Virus record (IMG/VR): IMGVR_UViG_3300009157_000002
Coordinates: 1 to 64,000 of that record
Length of the DNA: 64,000 nt
Source of the DNA: a virus
Reading direction: 5' to 3' (one strand)
Shown here piece after piece: positions 57,067 to 64,000 of the stretch (position 1 is its first letter; every line of letters starts with the position of its first letter). The notes beneath the pieces are model-generated. The model was given only the letters and a program-made list of their open reading frames with translations. It ran no database searches and was not told the DNA's origin. The translations under genes and the position numbers were made by a program.

Positions 57067-57903
57067 ATGCAACAAGGAGCGAATGATTTTGTAAGTATCA
57101 ATATTTTACTGGCAGACATACTTCGGTTCTGCAATGATGAAGATCTGCGAAGTGGATACACGAAAGGATTTTATATTTCTTCGATTCAATCTGCATTGGA
57201 GGCGCTCGCTTATGATACTTTTTTCCTGCAACTCGTTATTGATGTTCCGATGGATAACCATAAGCTCCAGGTAGAAATCCCTAACAATATTTTCAATATA
57301 CGGGAATTATATCTATGGAGTGGAGAATGTTGCGGTCCTACAAATTCTGTTGCAGTCCACTATAAAAGATTATTTAATAACATGAATAGCGGAGGCATTG
57401 GATATAGCTCAAGAATAAAAGGAGGGGGCACTACTTCTGATCCAATTTATCCGGTACATTATAACACAGACCCTATACATACCATTGATAACAATCATCC
57501 TTCGGATCCCTTGTACCCAAGGCACTACAATGGCTTTGGAGGAAGCAGTCTGAGATGGGCCAATATTCAAAATGGCATTTTAATGTTTAGTTCCGGTTGT
57601 GGTGGTTACCAGAATGTGCGGATTGTTGCCAATGGAACCGCTGGAGCAATAGGAGATGCCCCGATCATACCACGCTATTTCAGAGAGGCAATTATTGATT
57701 ATGTATGCGAACAATATTTCCGTGTGCAAATGGCAAAAGATCCAAGAATTTTTGCACCAATGCAGCAAATGTATGAACTGCGGCTAAACGGTAAACGTGG
57801 AAACGGTACAGATGGAAGCTGGTGCACCGCAGAGAACAGAGTAAAAACAATGGATAGCTGGGAGCGGGATGAATTGATTGAATATATGTCAAAAAAATGG
57901 TAA
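57067..57903 (+). CDS. Probable ring/connector protein 3
   Basis: 278 residues, two bases after the previous gene. INILLADILRFCNDEDLRSG and GFYISSIQSALEALAYDTFF at the N-terminus, a Gly/His-rich loop in the middle, and YFREAIIDYVCEQYFRVQMA near the C-terminus are typical of crAss-like ring proteins by pattern. Third of three similarly sized neck proteins. Confidence 0.5.
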   Translation: MQQGANDFVSINILLADILRFCNDEDLRSGYTKGFYISSIQSALEALAYDTFFLQLVIDVPMDNHKLQVEIPNNIFNIRELYLWSGECCGPTNSVAVHYKRLFNNMNSGGIGYSSRIKGGGTTSDPIYPVHYNTDPIHTIDNNHPSDPLYPRHYNGFGGSSLRWANIQNGILMFSSGCGGYQNVRIVANGTAGAIGDAPIIPRYFREAIIDYVCEQYFRVQMAKDPRIFAPMQQMYELRLNGKRGNGTDGSWCTAENRVKTMDSWERDELIEYMSKKW

Positions 57904-57913
57904 ACGAAATAAC

Positions 57914-60900
57914 ATGCCGCAATTACAACATTTTAAGTGGTTATTAAAACACTTCTTTCGTGGTGCAGAGCCGGATAATAACAAAGAGTTAAGCGGCGAA
58001 AAAGATAGCGGGGCTTATATTGACGCTAATAATATGCGTTATGATAACGAGGCTGGAGAAAACTATGTCCTAAAAAAAATAAACGGGGAAGAAAACAAAT
58101 ATCCAAATGTAGATAATGCCTGCACAACAAATACTATGCTGCCTTTATCTACTTCTTACAAATGTATTGGCATTGCTAAATTTTTTTCGCAGGAAGATAA
58201 ACGTTATCACGAAATCGAATTTTGGGCTGATACCTTAGCCGTTGATCCATCACTAATCAGAATAGACGGTAAGATCGTTTTAAGAAGCGTAAGATTTCCA
58301 ATTGACACCGATCACCCTTTGCAGATTGCTGTTAATGATTCCTGTATAGGTGGAGAAATTTATACTGTTGATTTCCTTCATTCCCCAATGCTATTCAACC
58401 TAAAGGACTTGATGGTAAATAGCAGTATGCTTCCGGATGAGAGCGGAAACCTGATTTGCACTCAAAAATATTTTAATGAATTTAATATTTCAGAATTTTT
58501 ACTGGAACTTAATTTACCTGTGGACCATCCGGTATTTGTGCAACTTTCTACCTCCGCTCCATTTGGTGAAGATTCTACACATTTAGTATTTCTCAACCCT
58601 TCAGGAGGATTTAAGGTCGGACAAGTTCAATACGCTATTCGTTTTGTAACCTCTCAGGGAGATAAAACAGCCTGGAGTATGGCTACTCCTTTAATAGCTA
58701 TTCCTTTCCGCTTAACTACGGAAAACCCACCGTATCCCTGGGTGAGATCAATTGGAGCGCCACCTACTACAGTAACTCCATACGGAGTTCATTTTAGATT
58801 CCGTTGTGTAAATATTTTAAATTACGATTTTATACAAGTTAAGCGGATCAGTTATGTTACCAATAGCGCGCTTGGAACATTGGGTATTGAAGAACAGTTA
58901 GCAACCAATATTGATATTACAAATGGTCAGATTGGTATTATTGATGTATATGACCGTGCCTCTATCGGGATCCCTTTAAGCGACAACCAGGCTATAACGG
59001 GATTAGCAGGCATTGAGACTGCAAAAGCAATCAGGTATCTTAACCAACGGTTATTTCTGCTGAACGTAAAATACTCCACCCGCGACCTGGACAATACGGT
59101 AATATTTAAAACCATTAATGGAGAAGAAACATTTCCTGTTATCCAGAACATTGACAAGGGTGGACATAATGATCCCTATACCCGCTCGTATTACAAATCA
59201 GAAATACGTGGAGAAAAGGCCAGTCATTCCGTAACGTTTTTTGATAATAAAGGTATTAGCTCCTTTGCGGTTCCATTAACAACTAATTATCAATTCCCCA
59301 ATAGAAGAGATGAGTTAGCTGCTGGTTCAAATTCCGAAACGTATTCGCAGGATGGAGTAGTAAAAGCTGCAAACGTAAATGGCAGTGTAACCAATACCTT
59401 TGAAGTCTTTGACCTGAGCAATGCGATCACAAAAACGGATGCGTGCTCATTTAAAAATATTCTTAAAGATATTACTGTATTAGGTGTGCATGTGGCTGGA
59501 AAAGGAGTAGATAAAGTAAATGCCGTAGATTGTAATCCAGTATCAGCATCACATCCCCCTAGCAACCTGTATACAACAGATTCAGTAGGATACCAGCCGT
59601 TTCGTCCAACCGGCCAGGGAGACAGCGGCACAACCAGCCATGACTATTGGATCAATACTAAAGTACGCCGCACAGGAGGCACAGATGATATTGATTATAA
59701 CCCGAAAGGATTCGCGCCAACCTATTATTCAATGGGTCTTGGTATGGCCGGGGTAGATGTTAATTCATTACCGTATTGGGTACAATCATTTTCCATTAAC
59801 CGTTCCAAATCTGCGAAACGAGTTTTTTGCCAGGGGCTTGGTTACTACAAATTAGTAACGGCGACTGGTCTCTCAACCAACACCTCAAAAGTATTAGAAC
59901 AAATCTGGTTTCACAGTCCGGATATTCACCAACAAGCTCTTGCATTCATACAAACAGTGGTTGACGATGTTGCAGCCGGAGGAACCAGGTTTAAATTACA
60001 ACTTGTATCACCGTTGGGATTTTTTAGCGAAGTATACAACGGGGATCTGGCAACAACAGGAGCTTCCAATCAGATAGACATGATCAACTATTGCCGGATC
60101 ATTAGGGAGAACGGCGACATTAATACAGGCGATGGAGATGGTAATGTAGGTATTAATGGTGGCGACGGTTACGGATACGTAGCCTATGGCAAATGGAGAA
60201 ATCCTAATAAACCAAATAATGTCCAACGGTTTGCAGAATGCGGTGATGGAAATCAGTTATTCGATATAACCTCCATTGCTTCCACGATGGTTGGAAGACA
60301 AGAGTTTTACACGATTGCAACATCCATTACGATGTTTAACCATCAGCTTGTAGGAGGCACAGCACATGATTTTGATGATGAGAACGTAAAAAAATTCCAC
60401 GAGCCTGTGTACATGGTAAACATCATTGACACCCAAGCGGATATTCCAAATACCAATATTAATGATTACTTAGAGACCAGTCACTATCAAAAAATTGATG
60501 CCATTATTGGCAAAAGCAACGCATCTAAATTACAGGTGTTTCCACTGGTCGATGAACGAAGAGAAGACTGCATTCCGGATGTTGGAAACAGCGCACAAAA
60601 TTGTATAGCCTTCGTTAAGTTTAATGGAAGTGTATCCGCCTGGCTCAACGTAGTGGAAAAAAGCCCAGCACAACTTTTAGTTATTCTGAATGGAATCCAG
60701 GCGGGAACATTAACTGTTACATTTAATGGTGTTGTTTATACGATCAAAGGAGTTTACACCAGCACAAAAACTACAATCAGTATTGTACAGTCAGAATATG
60801 AAATTGTTTTTGATGCAGCTTTAAACCCCGGATTATTGTATCCGCCTTCCATGTTTGTGCCTTTACTCGATAGTTTTATAACAGTAAAATATGACTCTTC

Positions 60901-62785
60901 CATACCGATAAAAGTATTTGGGGGCGAAGGAATTATAGGAGAATCGGTATTTGCTCCCCTGGATCTAACCAATAACGATGAGGGAACGATGGACACAACC
61001 TTTTCCATTAACATAGGCTGGCCGTATCGGGCTTTTCAAATCAACCCGCGCGTGTATATTGTTAACCGTGCAAACGGGGTAAGTAATTTTATTAACGACA
61101 ATAACGAAGTAAAGCTTTTTGCTTCCTCAAGTGTTTTAGGTGGGAAAATGAGACAGTTATTAGCAATGTACACCTGCGAAAGCAGGATAGATATGTGTTA
61201 CGCCTATAACCTTGAAACGGGTTCACTAAGCCATGATATGTACTTCCCGCAAGTCCATTACATTATGCGGCCAAACCAGTGGAGTAACCCCGATAACATA
61301 CAGGCACAGTATTTTGTTGATTATCCATCGGAAGAAACAATTTGGGGAAACGGAGGTTTTCGCTTTCTTCCTCAAACGCTACTTGACTATTCACACCTTC
61401 CTGAAACACAAACGGCCACCGGAAAACCGAAGATTGGGTTTAAAGAAGAAACGGATTTTTGTACACGCATTATCTGGAGCGAACTAAGACCAATCAACAT
61501 TGTAAATGCACCAGGAGTAAGGTCATTTAACCCACTTAACTTTTTTGATATTTCCGATAATACAGGGCAAATAAAATATGCCTATGATGATCGGACGGAT
61601 AAGAACGGTGCCAATCTATATGCGTTTACCAATAGCGGAGTTTGTTTGTTAATGACAGACAAAAGAGTTTTACATGAACTTACAGGTTCTCAACTTGCTG
61701 CAATGGGATCGGATGAGACAAGTGTGATCCTTCAACAAATATGGATGTCGAAAGTGATTGGGATGGACGATGAAATGTGGAGAAGTGCGGCAGAACACAG
61801 TAATGTGATCTGGTGGACGAACTACGATTCAGTATATCAACTGGAAGACGGCAAGATCACAGACATTGCCAGAGCCTCTCATTATCACAGCAAAATTTAT
61901 AACGAATTTATTGATACCATTCAGCCAGGATATCAGGATGATGTGATGGCTATTTTCGACACCTTAAATAACGAATATTGGGTTGGAGGTAGAAGGCATG
62001 CCCCGCTTAAAAGAAGCTTTTCATTTGCTACAAACTTAGTTTCTGTCAAAGATATATTTATTGAGTACACTTCCCTGGTACCATTGGGAGTACTAACGGT
62101 GTTACCAGGAACACTGGTGCCAGGAGATTCTATTTATATAGAAGTTTCTTTAGCATCCGAAAGTTTCAAGATTATTTTTATTGGTCCCTCCATTTTGATC
62201 GATGCAGAGCCGGGAGACATCTGGAAGATTACACTTGGAGTTGGTAGCGTTTTTCAACCTTATCCATTTTCGGCCACCAAAGTAAATGGCAAAATGTATG
62301 TTTATTCAAACGCGGAAGACAAAAAACATTTTGTAGGAACATTCGATTATAGCTACGACAAATTTGTTTGCGTAGATAATATTGTGCTTGGAGCAAGGCG
62401 TATGGAAACAGATACGCTTAACGAAGGATTTGTAATAAATGGGACCGACATCTTTGGATATTCAACACAGGTTTATTCGCCAGAACAATTTAAAGATAAA
62501 GAATTTATCCGATACCGTGCCAATACCGACACCAAGCCATCGCGGGTAGAATTCTTTTATAATATGGACGAGTATCACAGCGAATCACCCATCTGTATTC
62601 TGGATACTACAGCAAACGATTTTGCCTTACGTAACCGGAACGGTTGGGAACAATATATCAATCGTGAAGATGCGGTAACAAGGAAACGCGCGCAAGGCAG
62701 ATCGCTTATTGTAAAGACTATACATGACCGTCCAGAGGATTACAAAATGATCGACGAAGGAATTCAGTTCAAGGTTATTAAATAG
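57914..62785 (+). CDS. Large virion protein of 1,623 residues (muzzle/stabilisation-type)
   Basis: From ATG 57914 (the open frame to 57878 overlaps the preceding gene). The N-terminal NKELSGEKDSGAYIDANNMR is typical of the very large virion proteins encoded after the ring proteins in crAss-like phages (stabilisation or muzzle protein of the tail). Many beta-rich segments, no transmembrane helix, no enzyme motif. The C-terminal segment (FKDKEFIRYRANTDTKPS) also fits. It would form the tail tube cap or muzzle of a short tail; function by analogy. Confidence 0.6.
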   Translation: MPQLQHFKWLLKHFFRGAEPDNNKELSGEKDSGAYIDANNMRYDNEAGENYVLKKINGEENKYPNVDNACTTNTMLPLSTSYKCIGIAKFFSQEDKRYHEIEFWADTLAVDPSLIRIDGKIVLRSVRFPIDTDHPLQIAVNDSCIGGEIYTVDFLHSPMLFNLKDLMVNSSMLPDESGNLICTQKYFNEFNISEFLLELNLPVDHPVFVQLSTSAPFGEDSTHLVFLNPSGGFKVGQVQYAIRFVTSQGDKTAWSMATPLIAIPFRLTTENPPYPWVRSIGAPPTTVTPYGVHFRFRCVNILNYDFIQVKRISYVTNSALGTLGIEEQLATNIDITNGQIGIIDVYDRASIGIPLSDNQAITGLAGIETAKAIRYLNQRLFLLNVKYSTRDLDNTVIFKTINGEETFPVIQNIDKGGHNDPYTRSYYKSEIRGEKASHSVTFFDNKGISSFAVPLTTNYQFPNRRDELAAGSNSETYSQDGVVKAANVNGSVTNTFEVFDLSNAITKTDACSFKNILKDITVLGVHVAGKGVDKVNAVDCNPVSASHPPSNLYTTDSVGYQPFRPTGQGDSGTTSHDYWINTKVRRTGGTDDIDYNPKGFAPTYYSMGLGMAGVDVNSLPYWVQSFSINRSKSAKRVFCQGLGYYKLVTATGLSTNTSKVLEQIWFHSPDIHQQALAFIQTVVDDVAAGGTRFKLQLVSPLGFFSEVYNGDLATTGASNQIDMINYCRIIRENGDINTGDGDGNVGINGGDGYGYVAYGKWRNPNKPNNVQRFAECGDGNQLFDITSIASTMVGRQEFYTIATSITMFNHQLVGGTAHDFDDENVKKFHEPVYMVNIIDTQADIPNTNINDYLETSHYQKIDAIIGKSNASKLQVFPLVDERREDCIPDVGNSAQNCIAFVKFNGSVSAWLNVVEKSPAQLLVILNGIQAGTLTVTFNGVVYTIKGVYTSTKTTISIVQSEYEIVFDAALNPGLLYPPSMFVPLLDSFITVKYDSSIPIKVFGGEGIIGESVFAPLDLTNNDEGTMDTTFSINIGWPYRAFQINPRVYIVNRANGVSNFINDNNEVKLFASSSVLGGKMRQLLAMYTCESRIDMCYAYNLETGSLSHDMYFPQVHYIMRPNQWSNPDNIQAQYFVDYPSEETIWGNGGFRFLPQTLLDYSHLPETQTATGKPKIGFKEETDFCTRIIWSELRPINIVNAPGVRSFNPLNFFDISDNTGQIKYAYDDRTDKNGANLYAFTNSGVCLLMTDKRVLHELTGSQLAAMGSDETSVILQQIWMSKVIGMDDEMWRSAAEHSNVIWWTNYDSVYQLEDGKITDIARASHYHSKIYNEFIDTIQPGYQDDVMAIFDTLNNEYWVGGRRHAPLKRSFSFATNLVSVKDIFIEYTSLVPLGVLTVLPGTLVPGDSIYIEVSLASESFKIIFIGPSILIDAEPGDIWKITLGVGSVFQPYPFSATKVNGKMYVYSNAEDKKHFVGTFDYSYDKFVCVDNIVLGARRMETDTLNEGFVINGTDIFGYSTQVYSPEQFKDKEFIRYRANTDTKPSRVEFFYNMDEYHSESPICILDTTANDFALRNRNGWEQYINREDAVTRKRAQGRSLIVKTIHDRPEDYKMIDEGIQFKVIK

Positions 62786-62816
62786 TATATTTGTTATTTA
62801 GAATGATTCTAAATAA
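62786..62816 (+). promoter_or_regulatory. Promoter with family B operator before the internal-protein genes
   Basis: TATATTTG (62786-62793) begins one base after the preceding stop codon and is followed directly by a perfect 23-bp family B palindrome (62794-62816). The next gene starts 38 bases later. The operator would overlap the transcription start, as at 43479. Confidence 0.8.
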
Positions 62817-62854
62817 GGAAATATGGATAGCGTAGTTTTTTAATCATACCACAA

Positions 62855-63637
62855 ATGGGAAAAATCGGATCAATAATAGGAAGTACGCTCGGTGGCGCAC
62901 TGGGAACATTGGTCGCTCCTGGATTTGGTACTACTATTGGGGCATCGTTAGGCGGAGCTCTTGGTGGATCAGTTGGAAAAAATGGTGGTAGCGGTGATAC
63001 TGGCGGTGGCGGCGGTGGTAGTACTACTGGTACCGGAGGAGCAAGCAGTCCTGGAGCTGGTATAGCTGGTGGCGCACTTGGCGCACTCCAATTAATACAA
63101 GGAATGGCTCAACAACGGAAAGCCAATAAGCTAAGGCCGGGATTGGAAGATCCGGAACAACGGATGTTTCTTAACGAAATAAACCAACGCAGAAAAGCGA
63201 TGCGAAGTGGCAGTGCTTATACAGAAGATTTAAGACTGCTTGGAGGCCAGCAAGCTTCCACAAATCAGGGACTAGTTAGTGCAGGTGGCGGAGCTGGAGG
63301 CGCAACGATAAACGCATTACTTAAATCGCAAAGAGGAACAGGTGCCGCTTATGGTGGCATACTGGCAAACGCAGAAAAAACAGCAAGCGCCTACGATTCC
63401 ATGTATGAAGGAGTGTTGGAGAAAGTAGCAAGCCGAAAGCTGGATCTGCAAACCTTTGAATATAATCGGGCTTTAGCAAACGCAGCTAAAAACAAACAAG
63501 CCGGAGAATCTAATATACTTGCAGCACTCGCCAGACAGGGGCCGATAACAATGCCTGGGGCACAAAACAATACGCAGGAAGTACCAGATGAAAATGCTCC
63601 AGATGAAGGAATAATACAATATGGTGATTCTGGTTAA
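62855..63637 (+). CDS. Gly-rich internal virion/injection-type protein
   Basis: 260 residues. The first 70 residues are a Gly/Ala/Ser-rich stretch with hydrophobic repeats (IGSIIGSTLGGALGTLVAPG) of the glycine-zipper kind seen in membrane-inserting injection proteins. The rest is helical (ANKLRPGLEDPEQRMFLNEI). Proteins of this type at the end of the podovirus structural block are ejected into the host envelope with the DNA. Confidence 0.6.
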   Translation: MGKIGSIIGSTLGGALGTLVAPGFGTTIGASLGGALGGSVGKNGGSGDTGGGGGGSTTGTGGASSPGAGIAGGALGALQLIQGMAQQRKANKLRPGLEDPEQRMFLNEINQRRKAMRSGSAYTEDLRLLGGQQASTNQGLVSAGGGAGGATINALLKSQRGTGAAYGGILANAEKTASAYDSMYEGVLEKVASRKLDLQTFEYNRALANAAKNKQAGESNILAALARQGPITMPGAQNNTQEVPDENAPDEGIIQYGDSG

Positions 63638-63657
63638 CAGTAATTGCAACAACTACA

Positions 63658-64000
63658 ATGACAGAAGAGATCTATGACAACCCGGACGCGCCGGAAGAAA
63701 GAAGCCTTGAGGAAGAGCAAGCCGCTGAAGCTGAAAGACTAGCTAATCAGCCTATTGTTACAGCCGGAGGTGTGGTTTTGCCTACACGGACCAACCGAAG
63801 TACTCCTATTGCTTCATTGATCGGAAAAAAAGATTTTGGAATAGAGCCTCTGGGCTTAAAAGATTACTATCCTACTGCCGGAGATCCGATACTGGTAGGA
63901 CATTCGGCAGGAAGATATATAGGAAATCAGCCGATATATTCCGGTGCAGGAGCTTTGTATCCGTATGCTATTGTAGATGCCAGAAGAAGGGCTCTTGAAC
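63658..64000 (+). CDS. Virion protein gene, 3' end cut by window edge
   Basis: ATG at 63658, 20 bases after the preceding stop, with an open frame to the window end (114 codons). Begins MTEEIYDNPDAPEERSLEEE, an acidic segment, then GVVLPTRTNRSTPIASLIGK and GHSAGRYIGNQPIYSGAGAL. Likely the next internal or cargo protein, possibly large, in the same unit as the glycine-zipper protein. Confidence 0.6.
   Translation, partial: MTEEIYDNPDAPEERSLEEEQAAEAERLANQPIVTAGGVVLPTRTNRSTPIASLIGKKDFGIEPLGLKDYYPTAGDPILVGHSAGRYIGNQPIYSGAGALYPYAIVDARRRALE

Noticed and set aside
1-64000. Integrated prophage inside a host chromosome
   Set aside because: No host-type genes are seen, both window ends lie in virion genes, and attP has both arms around its core.

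Overview
The window is most simply read as a large piece of a temperate, tailed bacteriophage genome from the Bacteroidota (Bacteroidetes). Reasons: AT-rich DNA; repeated TAnnTTTG promoter boxes, which are the -7 element of this phylum; short A-rich leaders with little Shine-Dalgarno signal; protein families typical of Bacteroidetes phages; and a tyrosine integrase lying beside an intact phage attachment site. Both window ends cut through virion genes, so the full genome is longer than 64 kb. The attP core still has matching arm repeats on both sides, so the DNA looks like the free (virion or circular) form and not an integrated prophage. The virion set (portal, scaffold-like protein, capsid, three 240-280 aa proteins, one 1.6k aa protein, Gly-rich internal protein) has the order seen in crAss-like and related podoviruses; that assignment is by size and order.

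Layout. 1-9126 (+): tail-fibre and appendage genes, two small membrane proteins that could be holins, a lipoprotein and an outer-membrane barrel protein. 9150-10208: a small membrane gene, then two Ig-like virion genes behind a late-type promoter. 10222-20509 (-): early operon with RecT, an exonuclease, a DUF4373 replisome-organiser-like protein, RusA, an HNH-like protein, an ASCH protein, a DNA methyltransferase, and a 370-bp structured non-coding block with tRNA-like ends. 20694-21634: CI-like repressor and a convergent gene. 21855-23560: integrase and attP, whose core copies the 5' half of a tRNA-Arg gene. 23637-36494 (-): small accessory genes, RadC, a second methyltransferase, a candidate sRNA and a gene-free 1.4-kb segment that may hold an origin. 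36708-44746 (+): small early/middle genes including a ParB-like protein. 44715-47135 (-): large terminase with an N-terminal HTH. 47313-64000 (+): virion genes plus an M15 endolysin and a small HTH regulator.

Regulation is the most striking part. Two dispersed operator families can be read directly. Family A (TTACATTT-NN-AAATGTAA) sits at the repressor gene, the early leftward operon, the gene beside the integrase, and the 36.6-kb divergent promoter; it is the likely CI regulon. Family B (a 23-bp palindrome with arms TTATTTAGAAT and ATTCTAAATAA) sits directly against TAnnTTTG boxes at five promoters or promoter pairs driving terminase, virion genes and two small HTH genes, and once in the gene-free region. 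A separate late-promoter module occurs twice with exact spacing, before the scaffold/capsid genes and before the Ig-like genes.

All functional names come from motif recognition by eye; no database search was run. Many small genes are conserved phage types whose function I cannot name.
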